DNA from: Deltaproteobacteria bacterium
Lineage (GTDB): Bacteria; Myxococcota; Myxococcia; Myxococcales; SZAS-1
Assembly: GCA_018266075.1 (NCBI GenBank)
Contig: JAFEBB010000012.1
Location: 62,001-126,000, forward strand
Direction: 5' to 3'
DNA length: 64,000 nt
Positions 19,258 through 28,654 of this stretch are shown piece by piece. Position numbers and translations under genes: made by a program. Under the pieces are notes generated by a model that was not told where the DNA came from, did no database searches, and saw only the letters and a list, made by a program, of their open reading frames with translations. Numbering within the stretch: the first letter of the stretch is position 1; each line of letters starts with the position of its first letter.

Positions 19258-20394
19258 ATGCCGTCGCCCTCCTCGACCAAGGTCGTGCCCATTTCCATCG
19301 CCTCGCTGGTGGCGATGCTCCTCGTGGGGCTCTTGCTCATGCGCATGCGCGCAGACGCGAGGACCAACCAGGTTGCGCTCGCCGACAGCGCCAAGCCCGT
19401 CACCGTCGTTCGCGCGCGCGCCTCGCAGTTCCAGCCCACGCGGGCGTACGTGGGCACGCTCGAGCCCTGGATCGAGGCCAAGATCGGGCCGCAGTTCGTC
19501 GCCGCATACGTGGACACGGTGCTCGTGCGTCCTGGCGCCGTGGTGAAGAAGGGCGCGGTGCTGGCCACCCTCGATTGCCGAAGCGCGAACGCGACCGCGC
19601 AGGCCATTGAGATGCAGGCGCGCTCGCTCGACGCGCAGCAGCGCGCGCTCGCCGACGAAGCACACCGGGTCTCTTCGATGCTCGACGGCGGCTTCGTCTC
19701 GCCCACAGAAGCCGAAGGCAAGACCGCGCAGAGCGAGGCCAAGCAGGCCGACCTGCTCGCGGCGAAGGCCAAGCTCCTCGACACGTCGCTCGCGGTGAAC
19801 GACTGCGTGCTGCGCGCGCCGTTCGACGGCGAGGTCGCGAACCGCTGGCTCGATCCCGGCGCGTTCGTGCGACCGGGCGAGGCCATCGTGTCCGTGGTGG
19901 ATCGCGCGACCGTGCGCTACGTGGCCGATGTGCCCGAGGACGACTTCGACGCCGTGCCGCCGGGAAAGTCCGGCGCGCTTCACGTGCTCGCGAGCAAGCA
20001 GGACCTTCAGGCCACCATCGCGCGTCGGGCGCCGTCGGCGGATCCGGGCACGCGCACGGTGCGCATCGAGGCCGACATCTCCGATCCCGATCGCCGCATT
20101 CCCGTGTTCACCACGGGTGAATTCACCATCGGCGTGGGCGAGCCGAAGAAGGCCATCGAGCTGCCGCTCGCGAGCGCCACCATTCGCGGACAAAAGGCCG
20201 TCGTGTACGTCGTCGCGAACGGCGTCGCGAAGGTCACGCCGCTCGCGTACCAGGGAGAGCTCGGCGGCAGCGTCTTCGTGGAGCCCAACCTCGCGGCCGA
20301 CGCGCTCGTGGTCACCGAGGGCCGCGCGCTCTTGAGCGACGGCGACAAGGTCGACGCGAAGATCGACGAGCCCGCGCAGGAGGTGCGTCGGTGA
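19258..20394 (+). CDS. RND efflux periplasmic adaptor (HlyD/AcrA family)
   Basis: A membrane-fusion protein of about 378 residues. After an N-terminal membrane anchor (IASLVAMLLVGLLLMRM) come the first lipoyl half (VDTVLVRPGAVVKKGAVLATLD), a helical hairpin rich in Ala/Gln/Glu, the second lipoyl half (CVLRAPFDGEVANRWLDPGAFV) and beta-barrel parts (VRYVADVPEDDFDAV). No metal-binding extension is present, so drug or organic-solute export is more likely than metal. ATG 19258 is used; GTG 19240 is six codons upstream. The stop overlaps the pump start as GTGA, the first link of a tightly coupled operon running to 27603. Confidence 0.9.
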   Translation: MPSPSSTKVVPISIASLVAMLLVGLLLMRMRADARTNQVALADSAKPVTVVRARASQFQPTRAYVGTLEPWIEAKIGPQFVAAYVDTVLVRPGAVVKKGAVLATLDCRSANATAQAIEMQARSLDAQQRALADEAHRVSSMLDGGFVSPTEAEGKTAQSEAKQADLLAAKAKLLDTSLAVNDCVLRAPFDGEVANRWLDPGAFVRPGEAIVSVVDRATVRYVADVPEDDFDAVPPGKSGALHVLASKQDLQATIARRAPSADPGTRTVRIEADISDPDRRIPVFTTGEFTIGVGEPKKAIELPLASATIRGQKAVVYVVANGVAKVTPLAYQGELGGSVFVEPNLAADALVVTEGRALLSDGDKVDAKIDEPAQEVRR

Positions 20395-23300
20395 CGCGCC
20401 TCTCGCTGAAGAATCCGATTGCCATCTTGATGGTGTGCATCGCGCTCGTGGTCTTCGCGTGCGTGGTCACGCCGCGCATGGCCATCGACACGTTTCCGGA
20501 TCTCACGCCGCCCGTGCTCGTGGTGGGCACGCTCGCGCCCGGCCTGGGCGCAAAGGACGTGGAGAAGACGCTCACCTGGCGCATCGAGAAGTACGTGAGC
20601 GCGACGCCTGGCGTCGATCACGTGCAGAGCATCTCGCGCAACAACCTCAGCATCGTCTGGGTGTGGATGGCGTGGGGCACGGACTTGAACGCCGCGCAGA
20701 CGCTGGTGCAGCAGCAGACCGCGTTCGCGATGGCCGCCGTGCCCAAGTCACTCGGTGTGTTGCCGCCGTTCGTGCTGCAGTACGACCCGTCGAACGCGCC
20801 GGTGGTGCAGGTCGTGGTGCGCGGCGGCGGGCTCTCGGGGCCGCAGCTCTACGACTACGCGCTCAACAACATCGAGCCGCAGCTCGAGGGCATTCCGGGC
20901 GTCGCGAGCGCAGCCATCAACGGCGGGCGGCAGCGGCAGATCAACGTCGTCGTCGATCCCGTGCGCGCGCAAGCGCGCGGCGTGACGGCCGAAGAAGTGG
21001 CGGCGGCGGTGAAGAACGCGAACGCGCTTCTTCCATCGGGCGAGCTCATCGCGCACAAGTTCGACGCGAACGTGTACTCGAACGCGATTCCCGAGCGCGT
21101 GAACACCATCGGCGAAGCGCCGGTGAAGGTGGTGAACGGGCACCCGGTGCTCATCCGCGACGTCGCAAAGGTGGAGGACGGCGGCTCGCCACCCACGCAG
21201 TCGGTGTCCGTCGACGCGAAGAACGCCGTGTACCTCAACGTCCTCCGCATTCCCGGCGGCAACACCATCGCCATCGTCGACGCGGTGAAGGCGAAGATCG
21301 CCGCGCTGCAGTTGCCGCCCGGCGTCGAGGTCATCCCCGTCTTCGATGCATCGACGTTCGTGCGCAACGCGTACACCGGCCTCAAGCGCGAGGTGATTCA
21401 AGCGCTCGTGCTCATCGGTCTCGTCATCCTGCTCTTCCTGCAGAGCTTGCGCGGAACGCTGATCGTGTCCGTCGCGATTCCGCTCTCGTTTGCGATCACG
21501 CTCATCGTGCTCTCGGCCACGGGCAACACGCTCAACGCGTTCACGCTGGGCGGCCTCACGCTCGCGATGGGACGACTCGTCGATGACGCGGTCGTCGTCC
21601 TCGAATCGATCCACCGACATCAACGCGCCGGCATGAGCGTCGGCGAAGCTGCGCTCAAGGGCGCGAACGCGGTGGCGCTGCCGGTGCTCGCGTCGACGCT
21701 CACCACCATGGCCGTGCTGCTCCCGGTGATCATGCTCGCGGGCCTGGCCAAGAAGCTGTTCGCGCCGCTGGCGATCACCGTCGCGGTGGCGATGATTGCT
21801 TCGTACTTCGTGAGCATGTGCGTGACGCCCGTCGCGTGCCGGTACTTCCTCGGGCACGCGGAGCACAAGGGCTTCGCGTTGAAGGTGCAGCACGTCATCG
21901 ACCGACTCGCGGATGGCTATGCGAGCGTGCTCCGTCGCGTCGTCGTGTGGCGGTGGGCGGTCGTGGCGGGTGCGGCCGCGCTCGTCGCAGGAAGCGTGTG
22001 GGCCGCGACCCGCTTGCCCGCGACGTTCTTCCCCGAGATCGACGAGTCGATGGAGCGCGTGTACGTGCGGCTCGCGCCGGGCACGTCGCTCGAAGACGCG
22101 GCCGCGAAGATCAACGCCATGGGCCAAACGCTCGCGCGCGAGCTTCCCAAGGGAACGGTGAAGCTCGTGGTGGGCAACGTGGGCTCGCCGGGAAATGCGC
22201 GCAGCGCGATGACCAGCCCGAACTGGGGCCCGCACATGGGCTTCATTCGTCTGGAGCTCGTTGATCCCGAGTCGCGCACGATGTCGCAACAGGAGATCGC
22301 CGACCGCTCGCGCGAGATTCTCGTGAAGAACTTCCCTGGCGTGGACTTCTTGCAGTGGCCGGGTGGGCTGGTGGCGAGCGTCTTCGCCAACGGCTACTTC
22401 GCCCCCATCGTGCTCGAGGTGCGCGGCGACAACCTGGCGCAGCTCGCGCAACAGTCGAACGCGGTGGCCGAGGTGGCGCGCAAGGTGAAGGGCGTGCGCG
22501 ACGTCGAGAATCTGCTGCAGCTCGATTATCCCGAGATCCACGTCGAGACGCAGCGCACGGAAGCGGGGCTGGTGGGCGTGTCCGCGCGCGACGAAGCGCA
22601 GGCCACGCTCGACGCCACGCTCGGCAACATCAACGTGCCCAGCGTGTGGATCGATCCCAACAACGGGCAGTCGTATTACGTGGTCACCTATTACGATCAG
22701 GATGCCGTCGGCGACGCGAACGCATTGCGGCAGCTGCCGGTTCGCATTGATCGCGCGCATCCCGTCCGGCTCGGCGCGTACGCGAACGTGCGTCGCTCCG
22801 TGGGTCCGGTCGCCATCGAGCGCAACCAGCTCGACCGCGCCGCGCACGTGGAGATGCAGGTCGAGGGGCGCGACATCGGCACCGTCTCACGCGACCTCGA
22901 AGAGGCGCTCCACAACGACCCGCGCACGCGGAACGTGAAGTTCAACTTCGTCGGTCAGGTCGACTTGATGCGCACCACGTTCGGCGGCTTGGGCTTGGCG
23001 CTCGGGCTCGCGGTGATGGTCGTCTTCATGATCATGGCGTCGCAGTTCAAGTCGATCCGCCTTCCGTTCGTGATGCTCTTCACCATCCCTGTTTCGCTCA
23101 TCGGCATCGTGCTCGCGCTGATGGCGGCGGGGCAGGGCTTCAGCATCACCGCGCTCATGGGCGTGCTGATGGTGATTGGCATCGCGGTGTCGAACGGCAT
23201 CCTGCTCGTGGATGACGCGAACGTGCGGCTCGAGGGCGGCGTGGTCGACAAGCTCGAAGCGGTGATCGAAGCCGCGCGCTCGCGCTTCGTGCCCATCATG

Positions 23301-23522
23301 ATGACCAGCCTGGCCACGGTGATCGGCCTGATTCCCACGGCGATGGCGCTCGAGTCCGGCTCGGAGGCGAACCAACCGCTGGCGCTGGCGGTGGTGGGCG
23401 GTCTCACCTCGTCGACGTTCCTCTCGCTGTTCCTCGTGCCGGTGATGTTCCTGTTCCTCGCGAAGAAGCCCGAGCCCGCGAGCGAGTCGCACGCCCATGC
23501 GCTCGTGGAGAGCCCGACGTGA
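20391..23522 (+). CDS. RND efflux pump inner-membrane subunit
   Basis: A 1043-residue RND transporter of AcrB/MdtB length. It begins with the first transmembrane helix (NPIAILMVCIALVVFACVV) and the typical DTFPDLTPP turn. Helix 4 carries GRLVDDAVVVLE near residue 398. The paired Asp is the proton relay of drug-type (HAE) pumps; heavy-metal (HME) pumps have one Asp. The second half has the matching helix region (ITALMGVLMVIGIAVSNGILLVDD). It takes substrate from the periplasm and outer leaflet and passes it to the TolC channel encoded next. GTG start overlaps the adaptor stop; the pump stop overlaps the TolC start. Confidence 0.95.
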   Translation: MTRLSLKNPIAILMVCIALVVFACVVTPRMAIDTFPDLTPPVLVVGTLAPGLGAKDVEKTLTWRIEKYVSATPGVDHVQSISRNNLSIVWVWMAWGTDLNAAQTLVQQQTAFAMAAVPKSLGVLPPFVLQYDPSNAPVVQVVVRGGGLSGPQLYDYALNNIEPQLEGIPGVASAAINGGRQRQINVVVDPVRAQARGVTAEEVAAAVKNANALLPSGELIAHKFDANVYSNAIPERVNTIGEAPVKVVNGHPVLIRDVAKVEDGGSPPTQSVSVDAKNAVYLNVLRIPGGNTIAIVDAVKAKIAALQLPPGVEVIPVFDASTFVRNAYTGLKREVIQALVLIGLVILLFLQSLRGTLIVSVAIPLSFAITLIVLSATGNTLNAFTLGGLTLAMGRLVDDAVVVLESIHRHQRAGMSVGEAALKGANAVALPVLASTLTTMAVLLPVIMLAGLAKKLFAPLAITVAVAMIASYFVSMCVTPVACRYFLGHAEHKGFALKVQHVIDRLADGYASVLRRVVVWRWAVVAGAAALVAGSVWAATRLPATFFPEIDESMERVYVRLAPGTSLEDAAAKINAMGQTLARELPKGTVKLVVGNVGSPGNARSAMTSPNWGPHMGFIRLELVDPESRTMSQQEIADRSREILVKNFPGVDFLQWPGGLVASVFANGYFAPIVLEVRGDNLAQLAQQSNAVAEVARKVKGVRDVENLLQLDYPEIHVETQRTEAGLVGVSARDEAQATLDATLGNINVPSVWIDPNNGQSYYVVTYYDQDAVGDANALRQLPVRIDRAHPVRLGAYANVRRSVGPVAIERNQLDRAAHVEMQVEGRDIGTVSRDLEEALHNDPRTRNVKFNFVGQVDLMRTTFGGLGLALGLAVMVVFMIMASQFKSIRLPFVMLFTIPVSLIGIVLALMAAGQGFSITALMGVLMVIGIAVSNGILLVDDANVRLEGGVVDKLEAVIEAARSRFVPIMMTSLATVIGLIPTAMALESGSEANQPLALAVVGGLTSSTFLSLFLVPVMFLFLAKKPEPASESHAHALVESPT

Positions 23523-24829
23523 TCCACCTCGTGCTCCTCGCGACGCTGGCTGCCGAGCCCCAGGCGCTGAGCCTGGATGAGGCGCTGCGCCAGGCCGTCG
23601 CTCACCAGCCCGAGCTTCAGGGCGCGCGCTTCGATCGCGAGGCCTCGAATGCCGTGCTCACCCAGGCGCGGTCGATCGAGTACCCCCAGGTGCACGCGGA
23701 CACGCAGCTCTTCGGCGCCACCGAGAACAACACCGCGGCGAGCTACCTCTCGCCCGGGGACTTCGTGCGCGTGGGCACGCGGCCGCACCCGGAGTCGGCG
23801 CTCTCCGACGCCACGCCCTTCGTGAGCTCGCTCGCGGGCATCGGCGCGCACTACGACGTGCTCGACTTTGGCTTCACCAAGGGCACCGTGGGAGCGGCCG
23901 AGGCGGGCCTCGAGGCCACCACGCAGCGCGAGCACCAGACGCTTCAAGATGTGCTCCTGCGCGTGTCGACGGCGTACTTCGGAGCGCTGGCGTCGCAGCA
24001 GGCGCTCGGGCTCGCGGAGGACGCCCTCAAGCGCGTGCTCACCCACGACGCCTACGCGAAGGCTGGCGTCAAGAGCGGGCTCAAGCCGCCCATCGACGAG
24101 ACGCGGAGCGAGGCCGACGTGCAAGCGGCCAGGCTCGGGGTGATCCGCGCGCAGAACGCGCTGCAGGTGGCCCGCGCCGCCCTCGACAACGCCATCGGCT
24201 GGGTGCCGCCCACCAACTACCAGCTCGCCGCGCCTGCTGCAGACGAGCGGCCCGTCCCCGAGCTCCAGGCGGCGACCGACCAGGCGCTCACCGGCCGCTA
24301 CGACCTTCAGGCGTTGCAAGCGCAGGAGCGCGCCATCGAAGGGCAGCGCACCGCCGCGTACAGCGGGCACTTCCCCCGGCTCCTGGCGACCAGCTCGGTG
24401 AGCCTGCGCGGCTTCGACGAGCCGCCGGGCACCTTCAACTACGACCTGGGGCTCGTGCTCAGCGTGCCGCTCTTCACCGGCTTTGCCGTCAGCGGCGCCG
24501 TCGAGGAGGCCGACGCCCGGCTGGCCGCGCTCAAGGCCCGCGAGGTGGCGCTGCGCGATGCCATCGGTTACGAGCTGCGTCAGAGCAGCGAGACGCTGCG
24601 CTCCGCCCGCGAGGCGGTGAAGGCCTCGGCCGCGCAGGTCACCGCGGCCCAGGCATCGCTGAAGCAAGCCGAGGTGCGCTACGAGCAGGGGCTGGGCAAC
24701 ATCGTGGAGCTCACGGATGCCGAGGCGCAGTTCGACGTGGCCGGGCTCGGCCTGGTGCAGAGCCAACTCGACGCCGCGATCTCCCGGGTCCAACTCGACT
24801 ACGCTCTGGGGCAGCTGCGCGCGCCGTGA
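23519..24829 (+). CDS. TolC-family outer-membrane channel
   Basis: A 436-residue outer-membrane factor. It starts with GTG overlapping the pump stop (GTGA). A short signal peptide (MIHLVLLATLAAEP) is followed by the two TolC repeats: SLDEALRQAVAHQPELQGAR opens the first, and TDQALTGRYDLQALQAQERA opens the second. The end motif YEQGLGNIVELTDAEAQ is typical of TolC proteins. It completes the tripartite system with the adaptor and pump. It lacks a lipobox, unlike the TolC lipoprotein at 7262-8695. Confidence 0.9.
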   Translation: MIHLVLLATLAAEPQALSLDEALRQAVAHQPELQGARFDREASNAVLTQARSIEYPQVHADTQLFGATENNTAASYLSPGDFVRVGTRPHPESALSDATPFVSSLAGIGAHYDVLDFGFTKGTVGAAEAGLEATTQREHQTLQDVLLRVSTAYFGALASQQALGLAEDALKRVLTHDAYAKAGVKSGLKPPIDETRSEADVQAARLGVIRAQNALQVARAALDNAIGWVPPTNYQLAAPAADERPVPELQAATDQALTGRYDLQALQAQERAIEGQRTAAYSGHFPRLLATSSVSLRGFDEPPGTFNYDLGLVLSVPLFTGFAVSGAVEEADARLAALKAREVALRDAIGYELRQSSETLRSAREAVKASAAQVTAAQASLKQAEVRYEQGLGNIVELTDAEAQFDVAGLGLVQSQLDAAISRVQLDYALGQLRAP

Positions 24830-24847
24830 GGCCAGGAAGGGCAGGCG

Positions 24848-26281
24848 ATGATCACCAACCGGCTCGCCGCGCGCATCGTCCTCGGGTACGTCGTGGTCAT
24901 CGGCGCCGTCGTGCTCGCGGCGCTCCGCAGCCAGCACGCGCTCGCGACCGCGCAGGCGACCGCGCAGCACCTCTCCGATCGCAGCGTGCAGGGCATCGAG
25001 CTCGCCGCCGAGCTCGAGGCGCTCACGCACGAGCGCGCGTACGTCTCCAACTTCCTGCTCTCACACGACGCGAAGTACCTCGCCGAAGCCGGTGAGCACC
25101 ACGCGCAGCTCGAGGTCTGGATCGCGAAGATGGACGACTTCTCGAGCACCGCCGACGAGCGCGCGCTCATCCTCGCCATGCGCGGGCAGTACCTCGCGTA
25201 CACGTCGCAAGGCGACGCGGCGATTCGGCTCTCGCGCTCGGGAAAAGACGACGACGCGCGCGGCGTCTTCTTCGACATGAAGGCGGACCTCGACGGCCTG
25301 GTGGCGAATGGTCAGAAGCTCTTTGCGCTCGCGCGCCGCGACATGCAGGCCCGACGCGAGGCCGCGGACGCGGAGATCACCGTCGAGCGCAACCGCATCT
25401 TCTGGCTCACCGCGCTCGGCGCGGCGGCGTCGCTGCTCGCGGGCTTCCTCCTCGCGCGCTACGTGGCTCGCCCCATCAACAAGCTCGTGCTGCGGCTCGG
25501 CAGTGAAGGCGGCGAGGCCCAGCTCCAGTTCAAGGGCGACGAGATCGGCTTCCTCGAGTCGCAGGTGAACGCGCTGCTCGAACGGGTGCGTCGGCAGGAG
25601 CGCGCGCTGCAACAAGCGGAGAAGCTTTCGGAGCTGGGCGAGATTGCCGCGGAGATCGCGCACGAGACCCTCAATCCGCTCGCGGGCGCACGCGGCATGC
25701 TCCAGGTCTTGCGTCGCGGCGCGGTGTCTTCGGAGCAGCTTCCGGCCGAGCTGACTGCGGTGGAAGGCGAGCTTCGGCGCGTGGAAGAGATCGTGCGGCG
25801 GTTGATGCGCTACGCACGGCCGCTCGAGCCGCGCACGCGCCAGGTGCCGTTGCGCGGGGTCATCGAGCGCGTGCAGCGCGCGGCCTCGGCGAACCCGGCC
25901 GCGAAGGGACGAAGCGTGGAAGTCTCGCCGCTGCCCGAGGTGGAGTGGACGCTGGATCCCGAGCTCATCGAGCAGGTCCTTGTTAACCTCGTGGTTAATG
26001 CGTTCGAGGCGTCGCCGGAGGGTGGTCGCGTGGAGCTCCAGGCCTCGGTCGATGACGGCGCCCTGCGCTTCGAGGTCCGCGATCACGGACCGGGCATTGC
26101 CCAGGACGCGCGCGAGCGCCTCTTCCGGCCGTTCTTCACCACCAAGCCGCACGGCAACGGGCTGGGGCTCGCGGTGAGCCGCAACATCGTGCTCGAGCAC
26201 GGCGGCCGCATCGAGGCCTCGGGCGCCCCGGGCGGCGGCGCGATGTTCAAGGTGACGTTGCCTCGGGCGGAGGCGCCATGA
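24848..26281 (+). CDS. Membrane sensor histidine kinase of the RND operon
   Basis: A 477-residue kinase. An N-terminal helix (IVLGYVVVIGAVVLAALRS) precedes a helical periplasmic domain like the four-helix-bundle sensors of chemoreceptors (HLSDRSVQGIELAAELEALT). A second helix (WLTALGAAASLLAGFLLARY), a HAMP-like linker and the H box IAHETLNPLAG follow, with His near residue 272, then N box NLVVNAFEAS, G1 RDHGPGIA and G2 GNGLGLAVS. The H box has ETLNPL where NtrB-like kinases usually have EIRNPL. The codons of VNLVVNA use rare GTT and AAT, forming a TAACC-N4-GGTTA dyad at 25984. Its stop overlaps the regulator start (ATGA), so they are partners. Confidence 0.92.
   Translation: MITNRLAARIVLGYVVVIGAVVLAALRSQHALATAQATAQHLSDRSVQGIELAAELEALTHERAYVSNFLLSHDAKYLAEAGEHHAQLEVWIAKMDDFSSTADERALILAMRGQYLAYTSQGDAAIRLSRSGKDDDARGVFFDMKADLDGLVANGQKLFALARRDMQARREAADAEITVERNRIFWLTALGAAASLLAGFLLARYVARPINKLVLRLGSEGGEAQLQFKGDEIGFLESQVNALLERVRRQERALQQAEKLSELGEIAAEIAHETLNPLAGARGMLQVLRRGAVSSEQLPAELTAVEGELRRVEEIVRRLMRYARPLEPRTRQVPLRGVIERVQRAASANPAAKGRSVEVSPLPEVEWTLDPELIEQVLVNLVVNAFEASPEGGRVELQASVDDGALRFEVRDHGPGIAQDARERLFRPFFTTKPHGNGLGLAVSRNIVLEHGGRIEASGAPGGGAMFKVTLPRAEAP
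25984..25997. repeat. TAACC-N4-GGTTA dyad, copy 1 (exact)
   Basis: TAACCTCGTGGTTA lies in the histidine kinase N box, in codons GTT AAC CTC GTG GTT AAT. GTT and AAT are rare in these genes. Confidence 0.55.
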
Positions 26282-27603
26282 GCCGGCAGGTGGTGGTCGT
26301 CGACGACGAGGAGCTCATCGGTCGCTCGCTGCGGCTCGCGCTCGAAGCCGAGAGCTACCACGTGGCCGTCGCGAATTCGGCGAAGGCCGGACGCGCGCTG
26401 CTCGAAGGTGAGCCGCCGGATCTCGCGATCCTCGACGTCCGGCTCGGCGACGGAAGCGGACTCGATCTGCTCCGCGAGGCGCGCGCGCGGGTGCCCGCGA
26501 TGCAGGCCATCGTCATCACCGCGCACGGCGACGTGGACTCGGCGGTCGAAGCGTTGCGGCTCGGCGCGTTCGACTTCATCCGCAAGCCCTTCGAGCTCGA
26601 GGAGGTCGTGGCCGCGGTGAACAACGCGCTGCGCACCGAGCGGCTCGAGGAGCGCGTGGCCTATCTCGAGCGCGCCACGCGTGCGCCCGGGTTGGTGTTC
26701 CAGTCGGCGGAGATGGCGAAGGTCGTGGAGCAGGTGCAGAAGCTCGCCACGCAGCCCGTGCCGGTGGTGCTCGTGCGCGGCGAGAGCGGGACCGGAAAAG
26801 AGCTCGTGGCGCGTGCGCTGCACGATGGCAGCGAGCGTCGGCGCGGGCCGTTCGTGGAGCTCAACTGCTCGGCGCTGCCCGAGCACCTGGTGGAGAGCGA
26901 GCTCTTCGGACACGAGCGTGGCGCGTTCTCGGATGCGCGCGAGCAGAAGAAGGGCCTGGTGGAGCTCGCCGACGGCGGCACGCTCTTCCTCGATGAGATC
27001 GGCGATCTGGCGGCCGCCGCGCAGGCCAAGCTGCTCAAGTTCGTCGAGACGAAAGAGTTTCGACGGGTGGGCGGCACGCGCCAGCTCAAGGTGGACTGTC
27101 GCATCGTCGCGGCCACGCACCGCGATCTCTCCGACGCCCAGCGCTTCCGGCAAGATCTCTACTTCCGCCTCGCGGGCGCCACGCTCGCGCTGCCGCCGCT
27201 CCGCGAGCGCGGCGAGGATGTGCTCCTGCTCGCGCGCCACTTCCTGGAGCAGCTCGCGCGCGAGTTCCGCAAGCCGCTCACGCGCTTCACGCCCGAGGCC
27301 GAGGCGCTGCTCGCGCGGCACACGTGGCCGGGCAACGTGCGCGAGCTGCGCGCGGCCGTGTCCTTCGCGGCGCTGATGGCGGAAGGCACGGAGCTCGGGG
27401 CGGAGAACTTCGCGGGGCTTGTCCGCGGGGCGCAGACCGATCCGCTCGCCGACTCGCGCACCGGCATCCGGCCGCTCGAGGAGATCGAGCTCGCCTATTG
27501 CAAGCGGGCGCTCGCGCTCTGCGGCGGCAACAAGGTCATGGCCGCGGAGAAGCTCGGCATCTCGCGGCACACGCTCGCTCGCAAGGTCGGTGAGGGCGAT
27601 TAG
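26278..27603 (+). CDS. NtrC-type response regulator with altered GAFTGA loop
   Basis: A 441-residue regulator: receiver domain with phospho-acceptor Asp53 in ILDVRLGDGSG, AAA+ domain with Walker A GESGTGKE from residue 168 and Walker [12 protein letters not shown], and a C-terminal Fis-type helix-turn-helix (NKVMAAEKLGISRHTLARK). The sigma-54 contact loop reads GAFSDA at 215-220 where NtrC proteins have GAFTGA. Ser for Thr is mild but Asp for Gly is not usual. It may remodel sigma-54 holoenzyme poorly or act differently. It is coupled to its kinase and is the last gene of the RND operon, which it probably controls. Confidence 0.93.
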   Translation: MSRQVVVVDDEELIGRSLRLALEAESYHVAVANSAKAGRALLEGEPPDLAILDVRLGDGSGLDLLREARARVPAMQAIVITAHGDVDSAVEALRLGAFDFIRKPFELEEVVAAVNNALRTERLEERVAYLERATRAPGLVFQSAEMAKVVEQVQKLATQPVPVVLVRGESGTGKELVARALHDGSERRRGPFVELNCSALPEHLVESELFGHERGAFSDAREQKKGLVELADGGTLFLDEIGDLAAAAQAKLLKFVETKEFRRVGGTRQLKVDCRIVAATHRDLSDAQRFRQDLYFRLAGATLALPPLRERGEDVLLLARHFLEQLAREFRKPLTRFTPEAEALLARHTWPGNVRELRAAVSFAALMAEGTELGAENFAGLVRGAQTDPLADSRTGIRPLEEIELAYCKRALALCGGNKVMAAEKLGISRHTLARKVGEGD

Positions 27604-27702
27604 CTGCCCCGGCTGGAGCGTGCGCCCCGACGATGTGCTTGGCCTGTGACTGGCAGTGTTCCTACACTCGCTCCCGGCCGTCACCCTTTCCCGGAGCCGT
27701 GC

Positions 27703-28554
27703 ATGCTCGCCGCCTCGATCGCCGCCCTGGTCCTCGCCACCACGACAAGCGGGCTCGACACCGCTCGAATCGAGAAGCTCACGGGCGCTCAGGGCGCGAG
27801 CGGCGCCGACGGCGTGTTCCGCGTCTCCGTTCCGCGCAGCGAGCTCGACGTGTACGCGGGCCAGATTCGCGTCACGCCGCCGATGGGCATGACGGCCTGG
27901 GCGGCCTTCAAGAAGGCCGACAAGGGCGACGTGGTCACCGGCGAGCTGGTGCTGCTCGAGGAGCAGCTCGCGGCGGCGGAGTCGGCGGCCGTCGAGGGCG
28001 GGCTCGAGGTGAGCGGCGTGGACCACCACTTCGTGGGCGAGTCGCCGCGGCTCATCTTCGTGCACTTCAGCGGGCAGGGTGAGGAGGCCGCGCTGGCCAC
28101 TGCGGTGGGCAAGGCCTTCGACGCCGTGCGCGCCAAGGTCGAGAGCTCCGGCCCGCAGCTCGCGCAGCTCGAGACCACCCACAAGCCGCTCGACTTCAAG
28201 AAGCTCGAGGCCACGCTCGGCTCGGGCAAGGTCGTCGACGGCGTGTTCCGCATCGAGCGCGCGCGCCCCGTGAAGCTGCGCGGCCAGACCGTGGGCGCGG
28301 AGATGGGCGCGGCGAGCTGGGCGGCGCTGGCCGGCTCCGATGACGCCGCCGCGGTCTCGGGCGCGTTCGCGGTGCAGGAGGCGGAGCTCGGCGCGGTGCT
28401 CAAGTCGGCGCGCGCGCAGGGGCTCACGGTGACGTCGATCGAGGCGCCCTTCGCTGGCGAGCAGCCGCATCTCCGACTCGTGCACTTCTGGGCCACGGGC
28501 ACGTCGGACAAGCTCGCAGCCGCGGTGAAGAGCGGGCTCGCGCAGCTCAAGTAA
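27703..28554 (+). CDS. Exported DUF1259 tandem-domain protein
   Basis: A 283-residue exported protein. After a signal peptide (MLAASIAALVLATTTS) come two copies of the DUF1259 (LppY/LpqO) domain. The first has GVFRVSVPRSELDV, FKKADKGDVVTGELVLLEEQ and VDHHFVGESPRLIFVHFSG. The second has GVFRIERARPVKL, GSDDAAAVSGAFAVQEAEL and IEAPFAGEQPHLRLVHFWATG. Mycobacterial members are lipoproteins with no settled biochemistry. ATG 27703 is chosen because the upstream extension is not signal-peptide-like. A TAACC-N4-CGTTA dyad lies across its stop codon. Confidence 0.8.
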   Translation: MLAASIAALVLATTTSGLDTARIEKLTGAQGASGADGVFRVSVPRSELDVYAGQIRVTPPMGMTAWAAFKKADKGDVVTGELVLLEEQLAAAESAAVEGGLEVSGVDHHFVGESPRLIFVHFSGQGEEAALATAVGKAFDAVRAKVESSGPQLAQLETTHKPLDFKKLEATLGSGKVVDGVFRIERARPVKLRGQTVGAEMGAASWAALAGSDDAAAVSGAFAVQEAELGAVLKSARAQGLTVTSIEAPFAGEQPHLRLVHFWATGTSDKLAAAVKSGLAQLK

Positions 28555-28565
28555 CCATTTCGTTA
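28552..28565. repeat. TAACC-N4-GGTTA dyad, copy 2 (one mismatch)
   Basis: TAACCATTTCGTTA starts with the stop codon of the DUF1259 gene; the longer symmetry is GTAAC-N6-GTTAC. Confidence 0.5.
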
Positions 28566-28654
28566 CACGACGAGCTCTCTTCCCCGCGCGAGACGGGCTG
28601 CGAAGCGTCCCCCTGGGGAAAAGGGGCAGAGCTGGGGTTTCGCGGGTCGGGCGC

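Noticed and set aside
28600-28640. CCCCCTGGGGAAAAGGGG as a bidirectional terminator
   Set aside because: Stem is short and ambiguous, and no T run follows on either strand.
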